A stretch of 64,000 nucleotides of DNA, from NCBI GenBank assembly GCA_963742955.1, contig CAVUOA010000012.1:62001-126000 (forward strand), read 5' to 3'. The position numbers and the translations under genes were made by a program. The DNA is from CAVUOA01 sp963742955. GTDB lineage: Bacteria; Bacteroidota; Ignavibacteria; Tepidaquicellales; OLB5. Shown one piece after another: positions 43,108-52,052 of this stretch. The number at the start of each line of letters is the position of its first letter. Within the stretch, counting starts at the first letter, position 1. The notes below the pieces were generated by a model. That model was not told where the DNA came from and searched no databases. It was given only the letters and a program-made list of their open reading frames with translations.

Positions 43108-44820
43108 TTATCTTACGGATTTATCAATGAGTTTAGTTGATTCTGAAATATTGCTTCCAAGGTCAAAAGTAATAACTTTTCTTCCGGCATCAATAAGTGC
43201 CTGCCTGTCTCCCAGTGCCTGTGCCTTAATTAGAGTGCCGAATGAAATGGATGATTTTTCGCTGTTCATTTCATCGGGTATTGCTGCATCTTCGGAGTTT
43301 TTGGCTGTAAACTGTATGAACAATCCTTTGCCTGCATCACCTTTGTGAAGCTGACCTGTTGAATGCAGAAACCCCGGTCCGTATGCAAATGTTGTGGCAA
43401 ATTTATATTCTTTCTGAATATGTGTTCTAAGCTCCTGCATAAGCTTTGAAGTTTTCTCATCCGGTTTTAAATAAGCCTGGAGCGAGACATAGCCTCTTCC
43501 CGCACCGCTTGGTTCGCCTTGTGAACAGTTATCAAATGTTTCTTTAAGTCCCTGTGTTATGTTTTTCCATTCAGTATCAGCATATACTTTAATTTCTTTC
43601 TCTTCAAACGAAATATTTAATTCGGGAAGAGTGCCTTTTACGGAATATTCTTTAACCATTTTTCTTGCAAGAACTTTTGCCGATTCAACGTTTGGCTGAT
43701 TAAACGGATGGATACCGATCCGCCAGCCTGCAATTGCGGTAGCTATCTCCCAGCGTAAGAATTCACCTCCAAGGTCATAAATATCATTAATCGTAATTTC
43801 TACGATAGGATGCCCTGCAATTTTTAAATTCCCGGCTATCTTATCAAGATTATTTTCGTTATGTGTTTTCATGTAAACAAAAAGCCTGTCATCACCATAA
43901 TATTCCGGCGGCTCTACCGATTCATCTACTACGGGAAGAATGCCTTTGCCTGATTTCCCGGTGCTTTCGGCAATAAGCTGTTCAATCCATACGCCGAAGT
44001 GAGATATTTTTTCGGATAAAATAAATGTTACCTTGTCTTTGCCGATGTTAGCTAACTCTCCAATATACGTTCCCAGCTTAGCTGCAGTGCTGTCGTTTTT
44101 AGCGCTTTCATTCCCCATTGTCTCAGCGCTATTTAGGAGCTTTTCTATATCAACCCCGATTAATGCAGCAGGAATTATACCAAAATGAGAAAGCGCGGAA
44201 TATCTGCCGCCTATGTCTGGGTCATTTAAAAAAATTCTTCTGAAATTGTTTTCTTTTGCAATCTTTTCTAACCCGCTGCCCGGGTCAGTAATGGCAATAA
44301 AATGAGCTGAAGCTTTATCTTTTCCTAATTTGGCAGCTGCCTGATTGAAAAAATATTTCATAAACGATAATGTCTCAACAGTTCCGCCTGATTTGGTTGA
44401 AACTATATAAAGTGTTTTTGCCGGGTCAAATCTTTTAGAATATTCCAGTACTGTATCGGGTTGTGTACTATCCAAAACATCCATATCCGGATAACCTTCT
44501 TTTACGCCAAATACTTCACGGAAAACTCTTGGCGCAAGGCTTGAGCCGCCCATGCCCAGCAACAAGGATTGCGTAAATCCTTCTTTTCTAACGGAAGTAA
44601 CAAACTCATTAACTGAATCAATATCTTTAAGTGAATTTACAGGTGAATCAAGCCAGCCCAGACGGTTTGTTATTTCATCGGGACTTTTACTCCATACTGT
44701 ATAGTCTTTTGCCCAAATTCTTTCAACAATATTATCAGCTTTAAGTTTATTTAGAGCATTTTCGAATGCGGTGAAAAAATCACCTGCAAAAAACTGTATT
44801 GAATTGCTGTTATCTTTCAT
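43108..44820 (-). CDS. pgi: Glucose-6-phosphate isomerase of the transaldolase-fusion type
   Basis: The 570 residues match the isomerase half of bifunctional transaldolase/phosphoglucose isomerase proteins. They show the sugar-phosphate-binding SIS motifs GMGGSSLAPRVF, STKSGGTVET, TDPGSGL, DIGGRYSALS, and the C-terminal AYGPGFLHSTGQLHKGD. No transaldolase domain is present in this window. It interconverts glucose-6-phosphate and fructose-6-phosphate in the cytoplasm. It lies 20 bp after the 6-phosphogluconolactonase gene, inside a pentose-phosphate operon. Confidence 0.9.
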   Translation of the reverse strand: MKDNSNSIQFFAGDFFTAFENALNKLKADNIVERIWAKDYTVWSKSPDEITNRLGWLDSPVNSLKDIDSVNEFVTSVRKEGFTQSLLLGMGGSSLAPRVFREVFGVKEGYPDMDVLDSTQPDTVLEYSKRFDPAKTLYIVSTKSGGTVETLSFMKYFFNQAAAKLGKDKASAHFIAITDPGSGLEKIAKENNFRRIFLNDPDIGGRYSALSHFGIIPAALIGVDIEKLLNSAETMGNESAKNDSTAAKLGTYIGELANIGKDKVTFILSEKISHFGVWIEQLIAESTGKSGKGILPVVDESVEPPEYYGDDRLFVYMKTHNENNLDKIAGNLKIAGHPIVEITINDIYDLGGEFLRWEIATAIAGWRIGIHPFNQPNVESAKVLARKMVKEYSVKGTLPELNISFEEKEIKVYADTEWKNITQGLKETFDNCSQGEPSGAGRGYVSLQAYLKPDEKTSKLMQELRTHIQKEYKFATTFAYGPGFLHSTGQLHKGDAGKGLFIQFTAKNSEDAAIPDEMNSEKSSISFGTLIKAQALGDRQALIDAGRKVITFDLGSNISESTKLIDKSVR

Positions 44821-44840
44821 TATTCGTTAACTTTTTTTTA

Positions 44841-45605
44841 TTATTTATTTCCCCGTTGAAAAGGGAAAGCTAATTCAGAGGCATCCTTATCAATAAACCA
44901 TGTTAACTTTCCGTTAAGAGCATTAATGTTTTTAATAGGAAGCGGGGTATTTTCATCATTGAAAATTTTGTCAATAATTCCGGTTTTCTCTTTTCCTTCT
45001 GCTATAATTAATATATCTTTTGAATTATTAATAACCGGGAATGTCATTGTAACTCTCCATGATTTCAGATTCTCGTTATGAACAGGAACAACCATTTTAT
45101 TTTTAATTTTAAGCGCATCTGTTCCGGGAAAAAGAGAGGCGGTGTGCCCGTCTGTTCCTACACCCAGGAGCATAATATCAAACGAGGGAAGGGGAGCTTT
45201 ACCGAAATAATATTCCAGCTCTGTCTCATACAAAACGGCGGCTTCTTCCGGAGATTTTTCTCCCGGAATCCTGAAAATATTTTCTTTTGGAACCGGCAGT
45301 TTTGAGAGTAAATGTTCATTAGCCATTTTGTAATTACTTTCATTGCTTGAAGGAGGAACGCATCTTTCGTCTCCCCAGAAAAAAAATACTTTATTCCATT
45401 CAACCGATTCTTTATAACTATTGCTGATTACATCGTAGAGTTTCTTTGGAGTGTTTCCGCCTGAAAGTACCGCTGTACATTTGCCCCGGCTGTTAATAAA
45501 ATGCCTGATTGAAGCACATATATATCCCGCTGCGTTCAAATGCAGTTCTGTATCATTTTTAAAAATTTTTATTTCAGCGTTACTGGCTGCTACAATATTC
45601 TCCAT
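44841..45605 (-). CDS. pgl: 6-phosphogluconolactonase
   Basis: This 254-residue protein of the DevB/SOL family hydrolyses 6-phosphogluconolactone, the second step of the oxidative pentose-phosphate pathway. The family motifs are TAVLSGGNTPKKLYDVI, FFWGDERCVPPSSNESNYKMA, GVGTDGHTASLFPGT and a late MTFPVIN. Its start overlaps the end of zwf by 16 bp, with GGAAG before the ATG, so translation is probably coupled to the enzyme that makes its substrate. Confidence 0.93.
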   Translation of the reverse strand: MENIVAASNAEIKIFKNDTELHLNAAGYICASIRHFINSRGKCTAVLSGGNTPKKLYDVISNSYKESVEWNKVFFFWGDERCVPPSSNESNYKMANEHLLSKLPVPKENIFRIPGEKSPEEAAVLYETELEYYFGKAPLPSFDIMLLGVGTDGHTASLFPGTDALKIKNKMVVPVHNENLKSWRVTMTFPVINNSKDILIIAEGKEKTGIIDKIFNDENTPLPIKNINALNGKLTWFIDKDASELAFPFQRGNK

Positions 45606-46039
45606 TTTCTTCCATCCTGTTCAAGAAGCTTGTCGGCTTCAATGGGTCCCCATGTACCGGATTCATATTTGGGAACATCTTCCTTCTTTTCGTTTTCCCA
45701 GTATTTCATAACATTATCAATTATTGCCCATGCAGCCTCTACAGCGTCTCTTCTTGAATACAAAGTCTGGTCGCCTGAAAGACAATCTCTGATTAATCGT
45801 TCGTACGCGTTCGATGGCTTTGTGCCAAAAGCAGAATAATAATCGAAATCCATTACAACGGGTTTAATTTTCATTCCGGCTCCCGGTATTTTAGCGTTGA
45901 AATTGAGCGTAATACTTTCATCGGGCTGGATTTGGATTGAAAGTATATTTGAATCGTGAGCATCCTGCGCCATCATTCTGAATATCATATGCGGAGTTTT
46001 CTTGAAGAATAAGGTTATATCCGTAACAAACTTCGGCAA
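45590..46039 (-). CDS. zwf: Glucose-6-phosphate dehydrogenase, C-terminal part (frameshifted zwf)
   Basis: This frame gives the last 149 residues of G6PDH (PKFVTDITLFFKKTPHMIF, IQPDESITLNFNAKIPG, YERLIRDCLSGDQTLYSRRD, WGPIEADKLL). The Met at 46039 is internal. The same frame continues upstream as YLNEKGVADGSRTETFAALK and RWAGVPFYIRTGKRL, to a junction near 46158-46162 where one base appears to be missing. Together with 46102-47139 it forms one G6PDH of about 515 residues. Confidence 0.8.
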   Translation of the reverse strand: MPKFVTDITLFFKKTPHMIFRMMAQDAHDSNILSIQIQPDESITLNFNAKIPGAGMKIKPVVMDFDYYSAFGTKPSNAYERLIRDCLSGDQTLYSRRDAVEAAWAIIDNVMKYWENEKKEDVPKYESGTWGPIEADKLLEQDGRKWRIL

Positions 46040-46101
46040 TCTTTTACCTGTTCTAATGTAAAAAGGAACTCCCGCCCAGCGCCAGTTCTGGATGTTTAAT
46101 T

Positions 46102-47139
46102 TTAATGCAGCAAAAGTTTCGGTTCGGGAACCATCAGCAACTCCCTTTTCATTAAGATAGCTTTTACTTTTTTGCCGTCTATTACACCATCCGAATACTG
46201 ACCACGTACCGAAAATTTTCCGGCTTCTTCCAATGTTAAAGGCTGTATTGCATGAAATACCTGTACTTTTTCATCACGTACAATATCAGGTTCAAATGTT
46301 ACCGGCGGCTCCATTGCAATCATTGCAAGAAGCTGGAATAAATGGTTAGGAACCATATCGCGTAATGCACCCGCTTTATCGTAATAATCAGCTCTGTCCT
46401 CAAGCCCGATGGTTTCAGCAGCTGTAATTTGCACATGGTCAATGTAATTTCTGTTCCATATTGGTTCAAAGATACTGTTGCCGAAACGGAATACCAGCAG
46501 GTTCTGAACAGTTTCTTTTCCCAGGTAATGGTCTATTCTATAGATTTGGTTTTCTTTAAAAACCTTACCGATTTTCTTATCGAGTTTTTGAGCAGATTCA
46601 AGGTTATGCCCGAACGGTTTTTCAACAACAATCCGTGTCCAGCAGCCTTCATTAAGCGGATGATTTAATCCGTGTTTTCCGAGGTTATCAATAATTACAT
46701 TAAAAAATTGCGGGGGAGTGGCAAGATAGAATAACCTGTTACCGCAGGTTTCTCCGGATGATTCTAATTTTAATATTTCGTTATTGAGATTCTCGTAAGA
46801 ATTGTCATCTCCAAAATCGGCGCTTATATAATGCAGTAATTTAGAGAACTCTTCCCAATCCAGATTTCCTTTTTGGTCATCAGCGCCAAATTCCTGAATA
46901 GCCTTTTTCATCTCGTTTCTGAAATTGAAATGGTCGGTATATGACCTTGAGAGGCCGACAATTTTAGAACCTTCGGGAATGTATCCTTTTGTGTACAGGT
47001 TAAACAGTGCGGGCATGAGTTTTCTCTTGGTCAGATTTCCGGATGCTCCGAAAATTACCAGAATAGAGGGGTCGCAAAGACGTTCTGTTTCAAGCCCTGT
47101 GTGAGCAGGATTAAAATTATGATTAATTTCTATTGCCAT
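46102..47139 (-). CDS. zwf: Glucose-6-phosphate dehydrogenase, N-terminal part (frameshifted zwf)
   Basis: I place the start at the ATG at 47139 (MAIEINHNFNP), one base after the gnd stop. The frame also opens further upstream inside gnd. It contains the NADP-binding GASGNLTKRKLMPALFNLY, the substrate/active-site motif RIDHYLGKETVQN and EKPFGHNLESA. The frame is lost near 46160, giving the nonsense tail ILMKRELLMVPEP. All other enzymes of the pathway are intact, so a consensus error is a strong possibility. It catalyses the first, NADP-linked step of the oxidative pentose-phosphate pathway. Confidence 0.85.
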   Translation of the reverse strand: MAIEINHNFNPAHTGLETERLCDPSILVIFGASGNLTKRKLMPALFNLYTKGYIPEGSKIVGLSRSYTDHFNFRNEMKKAIQEFGADDQKGNLDWEEFSKLLHYISADFGDDNSYENLNNEILKLESSGETCGNRLFYLATPPQFFNVIIDNLGKHGLNHPLNEGCWTRIVVEKPFGHNLESAQKLDKKIGKVFKENQIYRIDHYLGKETVQNLLVFRFGNSIFEPIWNRNYIDHVQITAAETIGLEDRADYYDKAGALRDMVPNHLFQLLAMIAMEPPVTFEPDIVRDEKVQVFHAIQPLTLEEAGKFSVRGQYSDGVIDGKKVKAILMKRELLMVPEPKLLLH

Positions 47140-47140
47140 A

Positions 47141-48040
47141 TTATTTTTCCATTTTGACGGCATGTCCGCCGAATTCATTTCTGAGAGCTGCAAGTATTTT
47201 TGCGCCATAAGATTCTTCCTGACGTGAACGGAGTCTTACAAATAATGACTCGGTTATCACCGGGGCAGGAATATTTTTTTCAATCGCCTCTGCAACAGTC
47301 CATCTGCCTTCACCTGAATCATCCACATAATCTTTAATTGCGGATAAATGTTTGTCTGATTTTAAAGCATCAGAAAGCAGCTCAAGCAGCCATGAGCGGA
47401 CAACACTGCCTTTGCCCCAAAGGTTTGCAACACCCGAAAGGTCAACGTCATAATCAGATGCATGCATTATTTCAAATCCCTCTGCATAAGCCTGCATAAG
47501 TCCGTATTCTATACCATTATGAACCATTTTTACAAAATGCCCCGCGCCGCTTTTGCCAATATATTTATAGCCGTTTGCGGGAGCGAGAGTTTTAAAAACA
47601 GGTTCGCAGTGCCTGAAAATTTTTTCATCACCGCCAACCATTGTGCAGTAGCCTTCTTTTAATCCCCAGATACCGCCGCTAACGCCGGCATCAAGAAAAT
47701 TAATTCCGCTCTTGGCAAGCATTGAACCTCTTGCAACCGAATCTTTATAGTAAGAATTACCTCCGTCAATGATAATATCATCTTTTTCAAGAACTTTCTT
47801 CAGCTTTTCTATTGTTTCGTCAACTGGTTTACCTGACGGAACCATAATCCATACAACGCGCGGTTTTTCAAGCTTTGAGGCAAGGCTGTCTATTGAATTA
47901 CTTCCTATTGCTCCTTTATTTTCCAGGTTCTTGACTGAATCCTGATTTAAATCAAAAACAACTACTTCGTGTTTATCATTTATTAATCTTTCCGTCATGT
48001 TAGCGCCCATTTTGCCAAGGCCTATTAATCCGATTTTCAT
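47141..48040 (-). CDS. gnd: 6-phosphogluconate dehydrogenase, decarboxylating (short form)
   Basis: This 299-residue protein is the short bacterial form, about 170 residues shorter than E. coli Gnd. It has the Rossmann motif GLGKMGANM, the substrate motif GGNSYYKDS, DAGVSGGIWG and the catalytic KMVHNGIEYG. The second Rossmann strand ends VVFDLN, with an acidic residue rather than the N-R-T of NADP-dependent enzymes, which suggests NAD preference (inference). It lies 11 bp after tkt and 1 bp before zwf. Confidence 0.93.
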   Translation of the reverse strand: MKIGLIGLGKMGANMTERLINDKHEVVVFDLNQDSVKNLENKGAIGSNSIDSLASKLEKPRVVWIMVPSGKPVDETIEKLKKVLEKDDIIIDGGNSYYKDSVARGSMLAKSGINFLDAGVSGGIWGLKEGYCTMVGGDEKIFRHCEPVFKTLAPANGYKYIGKSGAGHFVKMVHNGIEYGLMQAYAEGFEIMHASDYDVDLSGVANLWGKGSVVRSWLLELLSDALKSDKHLSAIKDYVDDSGEGRWTVAEAIEKNIPAPVITESLFVRLRSRQEESYGAKILAALRNEFGGHAVKMEK

Positions 48041-48051
48041 TTAATGCTCCT

Positions 48052-50070
48052 TTACTTTAATAATTCTTTTACTTTGTTTACTATATTTTCAACAGTGAAA
48101 CCGTATTTTTCCATTACAATTTCTCCCGGTCCGGATGAACCGAATTTGTTTACGGTAACTGTATTTCCTTCATCTCCGGTATATTTTGCCCATCCGAATG
48201 ATGATGCAGCTTCTACTGCCAGACGTTTCTTAACTGAATTTGGCAAAACCGATTCCCTGTATTCTTTTGATTGTTTCTCAAACAATTCCCATGACGGCAT
48301 GCTTACAACTCTTGCGGAAATATTTTCTTCCTGTAATTTTTTCTGAGTTTCAAGGCATAGGGAAACTTCGGAGCCGGTGCCTATTATGATTAAATCAATT
48401 TTTTTATTTTTTGATTCTGAAATAACATAAGCGCCCTTGCTTAAATTTTCGGCAGGGGAGTATATCGTTCTATCAAGTACCGGAAGCTTTTGTCTTGTTA
48501 ATATAAGCGCAACCGGTCCTGATGTATGCTCAATAGCTTCCTTCCAGGCATATGAGGTTTCGTTAGCGTCTGCGGGGCGGATAACGGTAATATTAGGAAT
48601 AGCCCTTAATGCAGCAATCTGTTCAACGGGCTGATGAGTGGGTCCGTCCTCACCTAAGCCAATGCTATCATGTGTGAAAACGTATATAGGTCTTATTCCC
48701 ATCAGTGCTGCAAGCCTGATAGGAGGGCGCATATAATCAGAGAAAGTGAGGAATGTTCCTCCGTAAGGAATAAATCCATTAGTTAAAACCAGGCCATTCA
48801 ATATTGCACCCATAGCATGTTCTCTTATACCAAAATGAAAATTTCTTCCGCCGTAGTTCCCCGGCTCGAAATCGGTATAATCTTTAAGATGTGTATCATT
48901 GGATGGGGCAAGGTCTGCCGAACCGCCGATAAGAAGCGGTAAGTACGATGCAATAGAATTCAATACCTTGCCTGAAGCGCTTCTTGTAGCAATACTGCCG
49001 TCCGATACGGAGAATTCCGGCAAATGCTCTTCCCAGTTACCTGATTTTATAGTTTTGCCTTTGATTAGACTATCAATTTCTTTTGCGAGTTCGGGAAATT
49101 CATTTTTATATTTATTAAGTTTTTCTTTCCAGTCATCCTCATGTTTTTTCCCGTTATCGATTGCTTTCCTGTAGTGTTTGAGAACTTCATCGGGCACATA
49201 GAAGTATTTATTTGGGTCCCATCCGAGATTTTCTTTGGTAAGTTTTACTTCTTCATCACCGAGAGGGGAGCCGTGCGCACTTGCGGAATCATGTTTATTC
49301 GGGCTTCCGTATGCTATATGTGTTCTTATTTTTATTAGTGAAGGTTTTGATTTTTCTTTTACAGCATTATCAATAGCCTGTGATATTTTTCCCAAATCAT
49401 TTCCGTCATCAATAACCTGTACATGCCAGCCGTATGCTTCAAACCGCCTGGCAACATCTTCTGTGAAAGCAATTTTGGTATCGCCTTCAATCGAAATATG
49501 GTTATCATCATACAGATAAATCATATTACCAAGCTGAAGATGGCCTGCAATAGAAGCTGCTTCGGATGAAATGCCTTCCATTAAATCACCGTCACTAACT
49601 ATAGCGAATATTCTGTAATCAATTATATCATGTCCATGTTTGTTATATCTTGATGCTAAATATTTCTGCCCTATTGCCATTCCAACTCCATTTGCAAATC
49701 CCTGTCCGAGCGGACCTGTGGTTACTTCTATTCCGGGGGCATGACCATATTCGGGATGTCCGGCAGTTTTGCTGCCATACTGACGGAAGTTTTTAATATC
49801 GTCTATACTCAGGTCATATCCGGTTAAATAGAGCAAGCTGTAAAGAAGCATACATCCGTGTCCTGCTGAAAGAATAAACCTGTCACGGTTTAACCAATGG
49901 GGATTTTTAGGATTGAATTTGAGATATTGCGTCCACAAAGCATAAGCCATAGGTGCAGCACCCATAGGCATCCCGGGATGTCCTGAGTTTGCTTTCTGAA
50001 CAGCATCCATTGCAAGTGTTCTTATTGTATTTACACTTAGTTCATCAACTGATTGGTTCTTTGTATTCAT
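48052..50070 (-). CDS. tkt: Transketolase
   Basis: The 672 residues show a complete transketolase: NTIRTLAMDAVQKANSGHPG at the N-terminus, the thiamine-diphosphate motif SDGDLMEGISSEAASIAGH through DDNHISIEGDT, the central HDSIGLGEDGPTHQPVEQ and the C-terminal domain. It transfers two-carbon units in the non-oxidative pentose-phosphate pathway. It is the first gene of the tkt-gnd-zwf-pgl-pgi-glucosidase run and is preceded by a 263-bp gap that must hold the promoter. A GGAG site stands before the following gnd. Confidence 0.95.
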   Translation of the reverse strand: MNTKNQSVDELSVNTIRTLAMDAVQKANSGHPGMPMGAAPMAYALWTQYLKFNPKNPHWLNRDRFILSAGHGCMLLYSLLYLTGYDLSIDDIKNFRQYGSKTAGHPEYGHAPGIEVTTGPLGQGFANGVGMAIGQKYLASRYNKHGHDIIDYRIFAIVSDGDLMEGISSEAASIAGHLQLGNMIYLYDDNHISIEGDTKIAFTEDVARRFEAYGWHVQVIDDGNDLGKISQAIDNAVKEKSKPSLIKIRTHIAYGSPNKHDSASAHGSPLGDEEVKLTKENLGWDPNKYFYVPDEVLKHYRKAIDNGKKHEDDWKEKLNKYKNEFPELAKEIDSLIKGKTIKSGNWEEHLPEFSVSDGSIATRSASGKVLNSIASYLPLLIGGSADLAPSNDTHLKDYTDFEPGNYGGRNFHFGIREHAMGAILNGLVLTNGFIPYGGTFLTFSDYMRPPIRLAALMGIRPIYVFTHDSIGLGEDGPTHQPVEQIAALRAIPNITVIRPADANETSYAWKEAIEHTSGPVALILTRQKLPVLDRTIYSPAENLSKGAYVISESKNKKIDLIIIGTGSEVSLCLETQKKLQEENISARVVSMPSWELFEKQSKEYRESVLPNSVKKRLAVEAASSFGWAKYTGDEGNTVTVNKFGSSGPGEIVMEKYGFTVENIVNKVKELLK

Positions 50071-50280
50071 GAATCTTTATCCTGACATATTAAAAAATTT
50101 TATAAAAGGTTTTGATATAGTGAAACATTTGCTCAACAAGGAGTTTACAGAGGGTATCTCCTTACTACATTAATAACAGAGTTTTACAGTATAAAAGTTG
50201 CCTGAATAAGCGGGAAATTGAGTAATGGGCTAATGAATCATATCGAATATGTTAATTTAGGTGAAGATTTTTTTGGTATA

Positions 50281-50314
50281 AAAAAAAGCCCGGAGGTTTA
50301 TCCGGGCTTTTTTA
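50281..50314. terminator. Bidirectional terminator downstream of the SBBP/T9SS gene
   Basis: AAGCCCGGA and TCCGGGCTT pair around a 6-nt loop, with seven As before and six Ts after. On the minus strand it ends the 57360-50334 transcript, well before the tkt promoter region. Confidence 0.9.
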
Positions 50315-50333
50315 TTGTTTAAAAAAATATTAT

Positions 50334-52052
50334 TTACTTTGCAAGTATCATCTTTTTAATATCTTTCAAGCCATTGATGTTTATTTCATAGAAGTAAATA
50401 CCGGATGAAAGATTTGACCCGTTAAACTGTACCTCATGAATTCCTGCTTCCATATTTCCGTTTACCAGAGTACTGACTTCTTTGCCGAGCATGTCATATA
50501 TCGTCAGCCTTACTGAAGATGAGTTGGGCAAATAGAACTTTATCGAAGTTACAGGATTAAAAGGATTCGGGTAATTTTGGTACAGTATTGTACTTGTTTC
50601 CGTTTTCTCAGATGAAACTGGTTTATCACTCTGATGAAATCCGCCGATATAGCCAATTGCAATAAAATCACATTGTATATTTTTATCCAGTGACGTTGAA
50701 ACAGATGCCTTTGGCGCATTGTAACCGCCGACTATAACATTATCGTTCCCCGTTACTATTATTCCTGTTGGCCTGCTGTCATCGGTGCCGCTGGCATTAA
50801 AGCAGGAGGAATCCAATTGGTCGCCGTTTGCAATTTTGTATTTCAATGTAACGATATCATAACGGGCTGATGAAATACCTGACTGGCAGTATCCTGATAC
50901 AAAAACCTCATTTTTTGATGATGAAAGCGCCATACAAGTTGCTATATCGGAAGCATTTCCTGCTCCGTTGTAACTCTCCACCCATTTTATATTTCCATTT
51001 CCCGCATGTATATCTATTGTTAAATAATCTTCAGAACCCGCCTGGGGAGTTCTTTTTGAAGAACCGGTTATCACAACATTATTGTTGTTTGTTACAACTA
51101 TACTGTTTGCAATGTCATCACTATTCGCACCTTCATAGTTATAGGATGTTACCCATGACCTGTCTCCGCCGGAAGTGTATTTAATTGCCACAGCATCGGT
51201 TCCATGATTAATGTGCTGAGTAATATAGCCTGCAACAAAAATATTATCATTGTCATCCACTGTTATGGCGTATGCTTTATCTGATAAGTTCGGGCAGTCA
51301 TCTAAGCCCCCATTATATGTATTTGTCCACTTTACATTTCCGTTTGATTTGTTGAACTTAATTGTTACAATATCCTCTGTACCGGCGTTATGAGTGTTTC
51401 GGCTGTATCCTGTAGCAATTGGGTCGTTATTACCGTCGATAGCCATTGCAGTAATAACATCTTCATCATTCCCGTTACCATTGTAGGTTTTAGACCAAAG
51501 CATAGTACCGGCAGAATTATATTTTAGTACAATATAGTCCAATCCGTGATTATTAACAGTGGTGCTTCCGCCTATATAAACATTATCAGATTCATCTATT
51601 TTTATTGCATATGCTTTATCTTCGCCGTTTCCTGAACCATTGTATGTTTTCGTCCAGACAGTATTTCCGTCAGTGGTTAATTTTATTAATACAATATTTG
51701 CATTTCCAGAGCTGTCTAAAGAATAACCTGTAACATATACATTATCAAGGTCATCAACCGTGATTGCATAAGCTTTATCTTCTAAAGAACCCGCAGGAAA
51801 AGGTGTCTTAGCCCATACCATTACTCCAGCGGGATTATATTTTACAACACAGATATGTTTTAACGTAAGAGAAAATGACACATAACCAGCCTGGTATATA
51901 TTTCCGCTCCCGTCAACCGTAATAGCAAATGCCTTATCTTCTCCGTTTTTGAATGTATTATTTGAATACGAATATGTTTCAACCCATTGCTGAGAAAACG
52001 TTGTTGAAAAGGCGGTAATCAGTAACAGAACTATAAAATAATATCTTTTCAT
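50334..52052 (-). CDS. SBBP-repeat propeller protein with T9SS sorting domain
   Basis: The 572 residues start with a signal peptide (MKRYYFIVLLLITAFSTTFS). The body consists of about eight SBBP repeats with the pattern (A/S)ITVDxxxNVYVTGYS... (V/I)xLKYN, often GEDKAYAI. A type A T9SS sorting domain follows (LYQNYPNPFNPVTSIKF to KKMILAK), without palindrome insertion. The ATG overlaps the stop of the STAND ATPase by four bases. It is a paralogue of the frameshifted gene at 55697-57360 at the other end of the same operon. Confidence 0.87.
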   Translation of the reverse strand: MKRYYFIVLLLITAFSTTFSQQWVETYSYSNNTFKNGEDKAFAITVDGSGNIYQAGYVSFSLTLKHICVVKYNPAGVMVWAKTPFPAGSLEDKAYAITVDDLDNVYVTGYSLDSSGNANIVLIKLTTDGNTVWTKTYNGSGNGEDKAYAIKIDESDNVYIGGSTTVNNHGLDYIVLKYNSAGTMLWSKTYNGNGNDEDVITAMAIDGNNDPIATGYSRNTHNAGTEDIVTIKFNKSNGNVKWTNTYNGGLDDCPNLSDKAYAITVDDNDNIFVAGYITQHINHGTDAVAIKYTSGGDRSWVTSYNYEGANSDDIANSIVVTNNNNVVITGSSKRTPQAGSEDYLTIDIHAGNGNIKWVESYNGAGNASDIATCMALSSSKNEVFVSGYCQSGISSARYDIVTLKYKIANGDQLDSSCFNASGTDDSRPTGIIVTGNDNVIVGGYNAPKASVSTSLDKNIQCDFIAIGYIGGFHQSDKPVSSEKTETSTILYQNYPNPFNPVTSIKFYLPNSSSVRLTIYDMLGKEVSTLVNGNMEAGIHEVQFNGSNLSSGIYFYEININGLKDIKKMILAK

